NCBI RefSeq assembly: GCF_000021305.1
Contig: NC_011774.1
Location: forward strand, 76,002-140,001
Length of the DNA stretch: 64,000 nucleotides
Reading direction: 5' to 3'
Source: Bacillus cereus G9842
GTDB lineage: Bacteria; Bacillota; Bacilli; Bacillales; Bacillaceae_G
Numbering within the stretch: the stretch's first letter is position 1; the number at the start of each line of letters is the position of its first letter. The translations under genes and the position numbers were made by a program. Of the stretch, positions 19,901 to 28,745 are shown in pieces. Under the pieces are notes generated by a model that saw nothing but the letters and a program-made list of their open reading frames with translations, had not been told where the DNA came from and did no database searches.

Positions 19901-22520
19901 ATTTTTAGATAATGGGGCAGGTGCAAAGCTTGCAATAGGATGGAGTAAGCAATTTAGTGGCCCTGTACTAATGTTAGCAGCAGGAAATGATGAATCAAAA
20001 CAAGCTTTTCAAATCCATGCTATTAGTTTGCTCTATTCGGATTATTATGATGACCCACATGTGATTTGGCCAGTAGGCATAGGAAAGACACATGGGCAAG
20101 TTTCAAACATAGAAAAAATCCTAGTAGGAAGCGACAAGAATGATGCAGATTGGTTCCCTCAAACAATCCAGGGTGATTTTTCTTCTGCTCCAAGTCTAGG
20201 GGAAAAAGGGAGTTATGTAATACCGGTTTTTGAAAATGATTGGATTGATCATGCTTGTGATACAATGAGTGATTTTAACCCTGATACATTTACTTATCAG
20301 CCATCTGGAAATATTTATTCATGTAATTTAGTAACTCATATTTTAGTTCAGTATTACAATGATGTAACGAATAAACTTGAAGTAAGGAAAATATCCTTAA
20401 CTGCCTATGCATCCAATTATAAATTTACCACTAAAAACGGAGAAGTCGTCGTAAAAGTGGGATGGGAAAAATTCTTTAAGAGCCCTGCGATTCAAATTAC
20501 CAGTGGCACAGGCAAAGATAATGTTCTAATAACAGCATTAGGTGTGCTCTATAGAGATAGGACAGGTGTAGAGCAAACTAGATGGTCACAAGGAATTCAA
20601 TATAAGTCAGCTGGAGTAAGCTATCCAGAGCATTCAATAGGGGCTTTGAAATCAGTAAATAATCTTTTATGGCTCCATAATGGTACTGTGGATTACAGTA
20701 AAGCACCTTATGTGGGTGGGAAAGATGATGTCATTGTATATCGATTGGACGAAGATTTTATTAAATCGATATGTCCTTCTCAAAACTTTATTGAAACTGG
20801 CATTTCTTCAAATGGTCCGGAGATTCAATTTAAAGATGCTCCAAAGGATTTATGTGGAAATAAATATCTAACTCAAGAAGAGAATCCTAATATTAAAGAT
20901 AGCCTATTTGAAAGCTTAAACGTATATATATCAGACACTTTAGGAATAAAGTCATTTAGTTGTTCTTTAAAAATAAATGGTAAACTTATAAAAGACCCTG
21001 AAGTAATAGCGCTGCAAAATAAAAAAGAATTTACTCATAATCTTTCATTAGACACAACTTTACTTGATCCTGGTGATACTTTCTCAATTAGTGTAACTGC
21101 AACAAATGAAAGTGGTATTAGTTCTACAAAGGAGCTCAAGCTGATAGCTGTTAATTGTAAAAAAGAAACGCCTGTAGATGTTAATATTGAAGGGAATTCA
21201 GATAATATAAAAATTGATTTTTTAAATGTTCCATATTCATTATGCGCAAATAAAGAAAATAATGTTGAAAAGCCTATTCATGTAATCACAGTTAATGTGA
21301 AAAGTATTAATAATATTGTTAATGTCTTTTCTGTTGTTAAGATTAATGGTAAAGAGATTTTTAATAATACTGAAAAAATCAATAACCAAAGATATGTATC
21401 GAAAACAATTCCTGTTGATACAAATTTAATTAGTAAAAATAATCTAGTAGTTGTTAAGTTTGGTGTCATAGATGAAAATGGAGAAGTAAAAACTGATTCA
21501 CTTTCATTCATAGGGAATGACTGTACAAAAGGTCCGCTTAGATTTACGACTGCAAGTGCTTATAATACTAGTGACGATAAGACGCGTGCTCGTGGCAAGA
21601 ATTGCTTTGGTAGCTCATTTGTTAGTGACTTTAAATTTTCTGTGAAAGATGATTTCCATAAGATTAAAAAATTAGTTGTAGAATCAGGGGAATTCAAAAA
21701 GGAATATGAATTTACAGGGGAAAAAGATACAGAAGATGTGTACCCGAGAATCCCTATGTTTAAACATAAACTTTTCCCTAGAAAATTAACAGGAAACGCC
21801 ACAGCTAATGAGATAGGTAAAATTGACATAGTGTTATCTATTAATACTTATGAAAAACTAGAAGATCTATGGTTCCATAATATGAAACAAAATGTAAAAA
21901 TCCTAATTCAAAACTTAATAGATGCAAAAGTGGATGCTAGAGTTGCAATAATCTCTACAGGTCTAAACCCTGATGGAAAACCTGCTTTCTATCAAGAATT
22001 TACTCCTGTGAATGAAATCGATTTATCTAAGGTAATGTCTTTCGAAAGACTCAAAGGCCTTAATAGGAAAGAATTTAATGTCGAATGGAATCAGTTTACT
22101 GACCCTACTTTTGGGTTATTTACATTTAACAATAAATACAGACATGATGCAGTAAAACATGCCATTGTTTTTACTTCACTAAATATGTATCCGATGCCTA
22201 GTAGACCTGAAAATATCATTCCAACTTTAAAAGAGAATAACATAATCACTAGCATAGAGTACTGGCATAATTCAAATTATCCTACTCATTATAACTATGA
22301 GTTTTATACAATTACAAAAGAAACTGGTGGTCTTAATTTTGAAGCTTCTGCAGATTGGATGTTTGACATTTGGTTTAAAAAAGGCGGCGGAATAACAAAG
22401 CGAGAAACGTATACTGAGGATACATTCCAATTAACGAAGGCAACTGTTTACAATACAAATGGTGATCGTGTAGAAACTAATCTTTTAGTAAACTATACAG
22501 ATTGCAGAAGACCAGACTAA
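16917..22520 (+). CDS. Giant tail protein with discoidin, Ig-like and vWA-like domains, 1867 aa
   Basis: ATG 16917 is preceded by AGGAGG at proper spacing; the upstream frame to 16848 overlaps the previous gene and is discarded. Order of modules: helical N-terminus; discoidin-like domain about 228-381; an Ig-like series each ending in a Cys motif (for example TCDN, EDCRRPD, NCKK, NDCTKG); two tandem copies of an approximately 140-residue beta module at about 961-1100 and 1133-1282; a vWA-like Rossmann domain about 1636-1830. The vWA metal site is degenerate, with INTYEKL where DxSxS is expected. DCRRPD recurs at the C-terminus. This is probably an adhesive or length-spanning virion protein. 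Confidence 0.8.
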   Translation: MSKPIKNNSQMLYFQARQLFERAKQKFEDNSIQSEPKLIASVFNSFQEFFTSVGKPNMVPRFAPEGGPPWSEDFNQMMIEIKQDLELLFQEMDIIGRSLYTDFNHNTVQHEILNNQYENIFDKMRDLEIYAEKSEDDIKFGRDDFLNKEKIDYSRIVGKPLEIVNGAVTLPQKSRENVALDSSVTIIAGNRKQDKFIIGTESNGFPGNNTEIHSVTDDILTNKNYIPTFLGEENNHSDYSAVLDGSPNTWFEYEKVNVREHDKVRVAKNLGWNYQVHGNQTIQWAEDADNGSLKLHMQIILKEEKVINEINLNMYTPSNYGAKTAVIKNILVSDGKNQPKSVLPKDKKENQYQFHFAPVKAKVISILFEQSHKYITDIGHIFYEKKTQSEDKSEYAMDMATKKYKYAPRVEGPLISLEDLGIEVKVNESSVEANYPLLGETNIKATSIGETINRLMNSIDLDTIDMGVEKFEGFRWCIGIRDIEIWSCEYEEEGELVTFPFFFDKALDKISLNVNQNIPQMFSENPELSYEWLKYFISIDDGTTWHPITPLQHQVLSDEQPPKIYTVRTVESSKQKLEQKDAYLESEYPVYSLRLKVLGRRPNDYTVEGFMLKDYASAPQSANSFLQASPILTGYNFNLQTISTVSNSYESEKSYKKANTIAPDIIYKETPDDPITETIEPSNLKISILNKSAQWCDDKDLTLKCKAISNNSLSKAELYIGPKKKETKTISGAESNFEFTIPALMLPKGTTTISVRAYDQKGMAFDVCIFEVVTCDNMPEEDKPVEPDKTKGMSIILDKYPITLCENDQLIFYGSVQASSSIRSISYTINGILFEPEEAVLQAMNTSNSKVDLMEIEDFGEWLDAFEEQEGCGCKNKKKQPVSIQEMPAISIMGINESSIYVKVPYQKLTDLGIKKGDAVTVSITAYDTQNLSINKSFSFVVEDCRRPDTNHEGKKRVRDCYKLEDITLYYYLYNDNGSHEIKMIHIPASTLPLTFLDNGAGAKLAIGWSKQFSGPVLMLAAGNDESKQAFQIHAISLLYSDYYDDPHVIWPVGIGKTHGQVSNIEKILVGSDKNDADWFPQTIQGDFSSAPSLGEKGSYVIPVFENDWIDHACDTMSDFNPDTFTYQPSGNIYSCNLVTHILVQYYNDVTNKLEVRKISLTAYASNYKFTTKNGEVVVKVGWEKFFKSPAIQITSGTGKDNVLITALGVLYRDRTGVEQTRWSQGIQYKSAGVSYPEHSIGALKSVNNLLWLHNGTVDYSKAPYVGGKDDVIVYRLDEDFIKSICPSQNFIETGISSNGPEIQFKDAPKDLCGNKYLTQEENPNIKDSLFESLNVYISDTLGIKSFSCSLKINGKLIKDPEVIALQNKKEFTHNLSLDTTLLDPGDTFSISVTATNESGISSTKELKLIAVNCKKETPVDVNIEGNSDNIKIDFLNVPYSLCANKENNVEKPIHVITVNVKSINNIVNVFSVVKINGKEIFNNTEKINNQRYVSKTIPVDTNLISKNNLVVVKFGVIDENGEVKTDSLSFIGNDCTKGPLRFTTASAYNTSDDKTRARGKNCFGSSFVSDFKFSVKDDFHKIKKLVVESGEFKKEYEFTGEKDTEDVYPRIPMFKHKLFPRKLTGNATANEIGKIDIVLSINTYEKLEDLWFHNMKQNVKILIQNLIDAKVDARVAIISTGLNPDGKPAFYQEFTPVNEIDLSKVMSFERLKGLNRKEFNVEWNQFTDPTFGLFTFNNKYRHDAVKHAIVFTSLNMYPMPSRPENIIPTLKENNIITSIEYWHNSNYPTHYNYEFYTITKETGGLNFEASADWMFDIWFKKGGGITKRETYTEDTFQLTKATVYNTNGDRVETNLLVNYTDCRRPD

Positions 22521-22534
22521 GAAAAGGTGATTAC

Positions 22535-24649
22535 ATGAGTATAAAAAAGATACAAATCACAAGAAAAGTAGAAGAAATTATAAAAGGATATCTGTTTCGT
22601 GGCAGATATCCTACTTTTGAGACTATTACACATCAGTTTGCACAATGGTTGCGAGAGCATAGACCTGGAACACCATCGTTTAATCCAGTAAAGGTATTTC
22701 GAAAAGAAAAGTCAGATGCTGATAAATATAATAATCATGTGTCACAGATACACCAAGATATAACAGATGCCTATGATGCTACTATTAATCAAACGACACA
22801 AATTATGACTGATTTTAACTTAATAGAAACAGAGAGAAACAAACTAAGTCATGAACTGGCTAATATCTCTAAGTCTATAGATGAATTGCTATTAGTATCT
22901 AATAACAGTGATTATAAGTACTTTGAGAGCTATGTGGTTACCTTTGAGAATGCTAGTGATGTGAATAAGGCAAATAGTACTATATTTGTAGATATTCAGA
23001 ATAAAGAGGTAACCTTGTCTGAGAATATCGGAAAAGGGAAAAGAATTATTATTGATCCAAACAAAGCGTATTTCCAAACACTACAGCCATCCCAGAAGAA
23101 TGAAGCATTGGAAAGCATTACACATGCATTTGACGATAATATTAATACAGCTTGGTGGCATGTTGTTAAAACAAAAGAGTTAAGTGCAAGTAATGTCATG
23201 CGAGCTGAATTGACTGTCATGTTTGATGAAGTAGAAGAGCTGAATTATATTGAATACATTCCACATCACGGAAAGCCAATTAATATCAAGCTAGAATACA
23301 CAAATGATGGAGCAGCGTTCTCTCCTATTTATCAGCAAGCACAAACAGATAAAATTACTGGTATTAAAATATGGAGCTTCCAAAAAATTAATGCACAAGG
23401 TGTAAAATTTGTATTCGAAAAAAGTGACTATGATGAAAGGTCTGGTGACTTTTATAATTACTATTTTGGAGCAAAGACAATTGGTATGTATAAGAAGGAC
23501 TACCTAAGTGAAGGTGTTTTATATACAAATCCAATTCCATTCAAAGATACAATTCAGCAAGTATCTATTATGACAAAAGAGGATGTTCCTTTTAATACAG
23601 AGCTAAAGTATGAGATTGCTTTGCATGATCCTGCGAAGAGTTTGGAGGAACTAATTTGGCATCCAGTATCATCTTCAGATGATACACAACCTAAATTCGC
23701 CAAGGTAGTAACTCTTAATACAAAAGAGACTAAGCAAATTGAAACGAGCAAATGTGAGCCAACAAGAGAGGTCATTAATGGTATGCAAGTGTTCCGACTT
23801 ATGAAAGATAATGGCGATGGCATAATTTCAGAACAAATTCTTAATACGCAAACAGGCTCAACACAAGAAACGTTTGATGAGCTGGAAAACCCTAAGTTAT
23901 TTAGGGGGATTAATCAATGGAAAAGAGAGAGGACTTATATCCCGTTCAATGGTCAAATTCCTCTTAATAGTATTTGGGATCAGCAGTATCAAAACCGTCC
24001 TGAAATAATTCGTGTAGATTACATACCAAAAGGAAATATCTTATCCCTCAGAAGAGACGGTGGAGGGTTTGATGATAACTTCTACAGATATAGTATTTGT
24101 GTATTTGCAGATGAATCAAGAAATGAGCCATTAAGTTTATCTGTAATGTCTATGCTAGGGACCGGCTCAAGAAAACGATTAGGCTCCTATTCTGTATATG
24201 TAAATCGTCAACGATTAGCACCTGTAAATGATGAAGTAACAATGAAATTTGAAAAGGGATGGAATGAAATTCAAATTTTATATCATTGGGGAGATATGCA
24301 AGATAGAGTAGATACAAGAAGAGAAGAGTTGCCACTTGAAACAATCATAGGCAAATTTAATTTCGCAAAAGAAAAAAGAGTCCGTGGTGATCTTGAATCT
24401 ATGCAGTTTGTAGAGTCTCATACTTTATTTCATAATATATCTCCTAATAATCGTAGTTATTTTGCTATTCATGAAAGACAAGTTGTTTTAAATTATTTAC
24501 CGAAGAATTGTATCTTCCAATTAATTTATGAAACGAATAAAAATATTGAAAAGCACAATGAAATGATTTTACGTGCAAATTTACGCAGGGATGCAAATGT
24601 ACCTTATGTAACTCCAAAAATATATAGCATTCAATTGCGTGCTAAATGA
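22535..24649 (+). CDS. Virion protein with discoidin-like domain, 704 aa
   Basis: ATG 22535 is placed behind GAAAAGGTG; the in-frame start at 22502 would overlap the previous gene. A discoidin-like domain spans about residues 185-300 (ITHAFDDNINTAWWH, then strands), the same design as in the 821-aa and 1867-aa neighbours. The flanking sequence is beta-rich. The N-terminus (about 1-130) is helical, as in those neighbours. It ends 9 bases before the next gene. I infer a paralogous family of tail-fibre or baseplate proteins. Confidence 0.75.
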   Translation: MSIKKIQITRKVEEIIKGYLFRGRYPTFETITHQFAQWLREHRPGTPSFNPVKVFRKEKSDADKYNNHVSQIHQDITDAYDATINQTTQIMTDFNLIETERNKLSHELANISKSIDELLLVSNNSDYKYFESYVVTFENASDVNKANSTIFVDIQNKEVTLSENIGKGKRIIIDPNKAYFQTLQPSQKNEALESITHAFDDNINTAWWHVVKTKELSASNVMRAELTVMFDEVEELNYIEYIPHHGKPINIKLEYTNDGAAFSPIYQQAQTDKITGIKIWSFQKINAQGVKFVFEKSDYDERSGDFYNYYFGAKTIGMYKKDYLSEGVLYTNPIPFKDTIQQVSIMTKEDVPFNTELKYEIALHDPAKSLEELIWHPVSSSDDTQPKFAKVVTLNTKETKQIETSKCEPTREVINGMQVFRLMKDNGDGIISEQILNTQTGSTQETFDELENPKLFRGINQWKRERTYIPFNGQIPLNSIWDQQYQNRPEIIRVDYIPKGNILSLRRDGGGFDDNFYRYSICVFADESRNEPLSLSVMSMLGTGSRKRLGSYSVYVNRQRLAPVNDEVTMKFEKGWNEIQILYHWGDMQDRVDTRREELPLETIIGKFNFAKEKRVRGDLESMQFVESHTLFHNISPNNRSYFAIHERQVVLNYLPKNCIFQLIYETNKNIEKHNEMILRANLRRDANVPYVTPKIYSIQLRAK

Positions 24650-24658
24650 GGTGATTAA

Positions 24659-25915
24659 ATGGACCAAACTGCCAAACATCTTACATTATTCTTTGCTAAC
24701 GCTCAGCAAAGTGAAGAAGGAGAAATGCTAAGAGATTTACCAGCAGAACAAATCATTATTAATTGGGATCAGCTAGGTAACAAAAAAATAATATCCTTAT
24801 CTACAGGAGAAGCATTAGAAGTTGATGTATCTAAAGAGGATGGTAATCTTATTCGGATTACGAATATGTCCTATTTTGGTTCAGGCAGATATGGCCGCTT
24901 GCTTGGAGCACTCTATACATTTATAGATGGCTCTGAGTCATGGGTGGTTTCTGTTAAGAGTAAAAGCAAAAGCTCTCAAAATCTAAATATGCTAATTGGA
25001 AACTGGTTTTATGGATTGCCATTCGATAAATTAAGTGAAAGTGAACATTGGACAGGCAGCCCCTATATTGGATACACAAAAGACTTCGTAGAAATACAAA
25101 TGGGTCGAGTGGAAACTATTTGCGATATACAGTTAACACCAAATACTTATACGATTAGGCCAGGCGAGAAAGCAATTTTCTCCGCAATGCATCCCTATTC
25201 AGAAAAAGGAAACTGGATATATGATAAGAAATTAACTGTAATAGAGGAAACAAACAAATCCTTAGTTGTTACGAGTAATATAGAGAGTGAAACAGCATAC
25301 GATATTTCCTACTCCGTACATAAGTGTATGAAAACATCTAAGCTATTTATACAAACTATAAAAGACAAAGATAAATTTAAAGATCCTAAAGAGCCAATTG
25401 TGCCGCCTTTGATGGATAAGCCGGCAACAATAGATGAGCCACCAAAAGATATAGTGGATTTAATGAATCCTGCAATCCCTATGTCACCTCTATACAAATA
25501 TCCTAACATCATGAAAAGGAACGCTAGATATAGAGGGCATAGAGAGTCAGAAAAAGCATTACATGACCATCAAGAGCAAATATATGATATTAGACAGTTG
25601 CATCGTTCTATTACTGATTTAAAGAAAAAAGCAGACCTTGGTATACAATCTTGGTTTGAAGGTAAGAAAAATATTAGTATTTCTATGAAAATAGGAGAAA
25701 ATGTGGAAAATATAAGCGAAATACAAAATATGCAGAACAATATACATAACGGACACATAAGAACTTTGGGGGACAATATGATACAATTAAACAGAGATTC
25801 TTCTGTCAATGGCATGCTAGGTATTTATGAACTGAAACAGCATTTGCAACAATTAGATGAGCGAGTTGCTGAAGCTGAAAGGAGATATCAAAGTTATGAG
25901 AATGCCTACGAGTAA
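24659..25915 (+). CDS. Virion-associated protein with C-terminal coiled coil, 418 aa
   Basis: ATG 24659 follows TGAGGTG. The N-terminal 200 residues are beta-rich, a proline-rich stretch lies near 240-275, and the last 120 residues are helical with heptad spacing, suggesting oligomerisation. Its end overlaps the next gene by 20 bases. No family is recognised; the position in the tail operon is the main clue. Confidence 0.7.
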   Translation: MDQTAKHLTLFFANAQQSEEGEMLRDLPAEQIIINWDQLGNKKIISLSTGEALEVDVSKEDGNLIRITNMSYFGSGRYGRLLGALYTFIDGSESWVVSVKSKSKSSQNLNMLIGNWFYGLPFDKLSESEHWTGSPYIGYTKDFVEIQMGRVETICDIQLTPNTYTIRPGEKAIFSAMHPYSEKGNWIYDKKLTVIEETNKSLVVTSNIESETAYDISYSVHKCMKTSKLFIQTIKDKDKFKDPKEPIVPPLMDKPATIDEPPKDIVDLMNPAIPMSPLYKYPNIMKRNARYRGHRESEKALHDHQEQIYDIRQLHRSITDLKKKADLGIQSWFEGKKNISISMKIGENVENISEIQNMQNNIHNGHIRTLGDNMIQLNRDSSVNGMLGIYELKQHLQQLDERVAEAERRYQSYENAYE

Positions 25916-27149
25916 AAGTGGTGGAGCGAAGTTTCGTGGACCAACCTCTTCCCAAGAGTATAATGAAAATGAAGACTTAAAATATGCAGAGTTATTGGAG
26001 TTGTATAAGCAAACAAACGAATTAAATATTACACTTAAGGAAGCACATCAAACAGTTATGATGGAAAATCTAACATTACATAATTATGTGAAAATCTTAG
26101 AGGACCGCATGGCTCTTATTGAAAAGCAAGTAGATACTCTTGGTGGACCATCAATTATAAATAAAAATTTTCATAAGACAGCTTTTGTGCAAGATATGAA
26201 GATAAATTATCCAAAAGAATTCCAAAATAATCAAATTACAATTCCAAGATCTGAAATTGATTTACAATATAGATTTGCAACTATACCAAAAATTCATCAA
26301 ATATCAAAAACTCATATTGTGGATATCAATGGAAAACGGATTATTCCTTCTGAGTTAAAAGTTCAAGTGGGAAGAACCAGTAAAAAAGGAAAAGTAATAG
26401 ATAATAACATTTTAAATGCATTTAATGGTGACAATTTATCTTTTTGGAGAAGAACCGTAACATATGACTCTCCAACAGATGTTCCTCAAAATGGTGAGGA
26501 CGTTGTATTAGAAATTGAACTGCCATTGCATTTAGTTAATAACCTTCATGTTAATACAATTGCAATACACCCTCACCCAGAACGAGGGATTCAAATAAAG
26601 GATATTGAAATGCATTACAATGATGGGTGGCGAACAATTCAAGGCTTTCACCAAAATGAAATTACTAGTATAGCATCTGAAAATCATGCCCCAAGAAAGA
26701 AATGGTTTTTCCCGAGTGTACCTGTGCAAAAAATTAGAATCACATTTGTACAGAACTATTCAATCAATGTAGATGGAAAAACTATTTTTACATTAGGTGC
26801 ACAAGAAATAGGTTTATTTTTAACAACATTTGAAACCAGCGGAGGAATGTTGTTAACACCATTTAATATGGAAGGGGTATATAACATAGAATCCGTAGAG
26901 CATGTTTTTCTAAATAGAGGCGCATTTAGCTACCCTAAAAATATGGAGACACAATTAAACGGAGCTATCTATGAATATGAAGTCTACGTAGAAGAGAATG
27001 ATTATACACTTCGACCTCTTTTAAATGCTGATTGGAAAAACCAAATAGCAGAAAGGGTTTGGATTAAAACACATCTGCACCCTGATCCTTATAATGGAGT
27101 TAACCCCTGCCTTCATGCTGTGAGATTACATTATACAAAAGAATCATAG
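25896..27149 (+). CDS. Virion protein with coiled coil and discoidin-like domain, 417 aa
   Basis: ATG 25896 is chosen because AAAGGAGA lies about 10 bases upstream; ATG 25902 is a close alternative. Residues 20-85 form a coiled coil. Residues about 165-311 resemble the discoidin-like module of neighbouring proteins (ILNAFNGDNLSFWRR). The gene overlaps the preceding one by 20 bases, implying coupled translation and a shared complex. Confidence 0.7.
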   Translation: MRMPTSKSGGAKFRGPTSSQEYNENEDLKYAELLELYKQTNELNITLKEAHQTVMMENLTLHNYVKILEDRMALIEKQVDTLGGPSIINKNFHKTAFVQDMKINYPKEFQNNQITIPRSEIDLQYRFATIPKIHQISKTHIVDINGKRIIPSELKVQVGRTSKKGKVIDNNILNAFNGDNLSFWRRTVTYDSPTDVPQNGEDVVLEIELPLHLVNNLHVNTIAIHPHPERGIQIKDIEMHYNDGWRTIQGFHQNEITSIASENHAPRKKWFFPSVPVQKIRITFVQNYSINVDGKTIFTLGAQEIGLFLTTFETSGGMLLTPFNMEGVYNIESVEHVFLNRGAFSYPKNMETQLNGAIYEYEVYVEENDYTLRPLLNADWKNQIAERVWIKTHLHPDPYNGVNPCLHAVRLHYTKES

Positions 27150-27169
27150 TATACAAGGAGGCAAATACT

Positions 27170-27577
27170 ATGCCGAGTGATAGAACTATATCTTTAACAG
27201 AAATGGATATAAAAAGGCTGATTGAGCGTCAAGATGAGTTAGAAAAAGAAATTAAAGAGCTCCGAGAGACTATGAAGCATATGGATCGAAAAAGTGCTGA
27301 AACAGAAAAACGAGTAACAGAACTAGAAACAGAAGTATTAAATATAAGAAAATCTTTAAATGATATACAAGGATCGGTTAATTTGATTCAACGTGGTGTA
27401 CTCACTGTGCAAGAGAACGTAGGTGAATTAAATTCCAAACAAGATGTAGCAATGAAATCTCAAGATAAGTTTATAGATTCTCAAGAACAGTTTATTGGCC
27501 AACTATGGAAAGCATTCTTTACTGTTCTAGGCATAGTAAGTGCTTTAGGGACTGCCGCAATTGCTTTAATTAAATAG
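27170..27577 (+). CDS. XhlA-like coiled-coil protein with C-terminal membrane anchor, 135 aa
   Basis: ATG 27170 lies behind AAGGAGG. About 100 residues of charged coiled coil are followed by a single C-terminal hydrophobic helix (WKAFFTVLGIVSALGTAAIA, about residues 112-131). This is the arrangement of XhlA-type phage lysis-accessory proteins, which associate with holin/endolysin systems at the membrane. The family call rests on architecture only. It is the last gene of the virion operon and is followed by a terminator. An alternative is a tail-associated membrane-contact protein. Confidence 0.6.
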   Translation: MPSDRTISLTEMDIKRLIERQDELEKEIKELRETMKHMDRKSAETEKRVTELETEVLNIRKSLNDIQGSVNLIQRGVLTVQENVGELNSKQDVAMKSQDKFIDSQEQFIGQLWKAFFTVLGIVSALGTAAIALIK

Positions 27578-27588
27578 GTATTATAAAG

Positions 27589-27634
27589 AAAAATGCAGTA
27601 ATTTAGAGAGATCTGAAGGTAACTGCATTTTTTT
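27589..27634 (+). terminator. Rho-independent terminator closing the virion operon
   Basis: AAAAATGCAGT (27589-27599) pairs with ACTGCATTTTT (27622-27632), followed by further Ts. It lies 12 bases after the stop of the XhlA-like gene. Confidence 0.75.
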
Positions 27635-27635
27635 A

Positions 27636-27692
27636 TTGTTTAGTTTATTGCAGCATGATACAATAAAAATAAAGGGTTTGAAATGCATTACA
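27636..27692 (+). promoter_or_regulatory. Promoter and operator-like site B for the replication module
   Basis: TTGTTT (27636-27641) and TACAAT (27659-27664) are spaced by 17 bases. The palindrome-like TGAAATGCATTACA (27679-27692) lies about 15 bases beyond the -10, around +8 of the transcript. This placement would suit a repressor. The promoter reads into genes 27742-32992, which include primase and helicase. Confidence 0.55.
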
Positions 27693-27741
27693 ATATTTAT
27701 CACTTAAGGGAAATGCTTAAACTATGATAGGGGATTTTTAT

Positions 27742-28335
27742 ATGCCAGTAGTAATTGAAAAGTTTATGCCTGAGTTAGAAAAAATTAAAGATATTAGAGA
27801 AAAACTTAAAGAATGTAAAGAGGACTGGCTAGAAAGTAAGCTGGAAAACGTGAATCATAAGTATATAGGATCAAAAACTGTAACTCGAATATTAGATTAT
27901 GCAACAGATGGCATTACATATTGGGATTTTGAACTTGTAGAACAATGGAGAGAAGAAGTGTATCAATATGATAGAAATACCGGTACTTGGTTTTTTGATG
28001 GATACGTGTATCGTGTTAAAGGATATTTATTTATTCCAGGATTAGGACAACGATCGCAATATGGTTCTAAAGTTATAATAGGTAGTACAGGGAATTCAGA
28101 TGGTGCGTATAAATCAGCTGCTTCGTGTTGTTTAAATAATTGTGCATCTATGTTTGGTATAGGTTCATCTATTTACGATAAGATAAATATTGAGACAGAT
28201 GAAAATGATTATGAAAATCTAATACAAGATTCTAATTATTACGTAGGGCACACCCAAAATGCACGATTACAACAAGGACAGCAGCAACATTGGAACCAAC
28301 AGTATCAGCAGCAACAAGGACAGTATCCCAGTTAA
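27742..28335 (+). CDS. Unknown protein with Gln-rich C-terminus, 197 aa
   Basis: ATG 27742 is preferred to ATG 27724 because AGGGGA lies 7 bases before it. The body (residues 1-150) is mixed alpha/beta and unrecognised. The last 30 residues are Q-rich, encoded by CAA/CAG repeats. The next frame overlaps this tail by 77 bases, has no ribosome site and continues with related low-complexity sequence. The pair may therefore be one gene broken or joined by a frameshift in the CAR repeats. Confidence 0.6.
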   Translation: MPVVIEKFMPELEKIKDIREKLKECKEDWLESKLENVNHKYIGSKTVTRILDYATDGITYWDFELVEQWREEVYQYDRNTGTWFFDGYVYRVKGYLFIPGLGQRSQYGSKVIIGSTGNSDGAYKSAASCCLNNCASMFGIGSSIYDKINIETDENDYENLIQDSNYYVGHTQNARLQQGQQQHWNQQYQQQQGQYPS

Positions 28336-28732
28336 ACCAATTTTAGAACAACAAACAATGTATAACAACGCTATAGAAATGGAATATAACTTTTTTACCA
28401 CTCCATTTAATAGAGTTTCACAACAAAGTAAATTAACTCAAATTCAAGCACAGTCACAGGAAACAGTAGAAACTAAAGAGGATATTTGTAAGATAGAAAA
28501 ATCAAATGATCCTCTGATTAGCATAATACCCGATAATCCTTGGAATAGTTTTGAAGTTACACAAGAATTAGATAGATTAAAACAAAATAAAATAAGATTA
28601 AATATTTCCACTGACAATCAATTATTATCACATGTGAGAGAGTTTATTAAAGATGAAAATGCATCATTTGATCATATAGCTTCACACAATCTAAAGGACT
28701 TTAATAATTATTTAGACAAAAAAGTAGTATAG
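28259..28732 (+). CDS. Unknown protein or frameshifted 3' half of the preceding gene
   Basis: The frame is open from before 28259, but neither ATG 28259 nor ATG 28358 has a ribosome site. The part after 28340 looks coding (about 130 residues, charged, helical C-terminus). It ends 13 bases before the next gene. The simplest reading is the C-terminal half of the 27742 product after a frameshift in the CAA/CAG-rich overlap; a coupled separate gene is the alternative. Confidence 0.5.
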   Translation: MHDYNKDSSNIGTNSISSNKDSIPVKPILEQQTMYNNAIEMEYNFFTTPFNRVSQQSKLTQIQAQSQETVETKEDICKIEKSNDPLISIIPDNPWNSFEVTQELDRLKQNKIRLNISTDNQLLSHVREFIKDENASFDHIASHNLKDFNNYLDKKVV

Positions 28733-28745
28733 GAGTGAGTTATCA

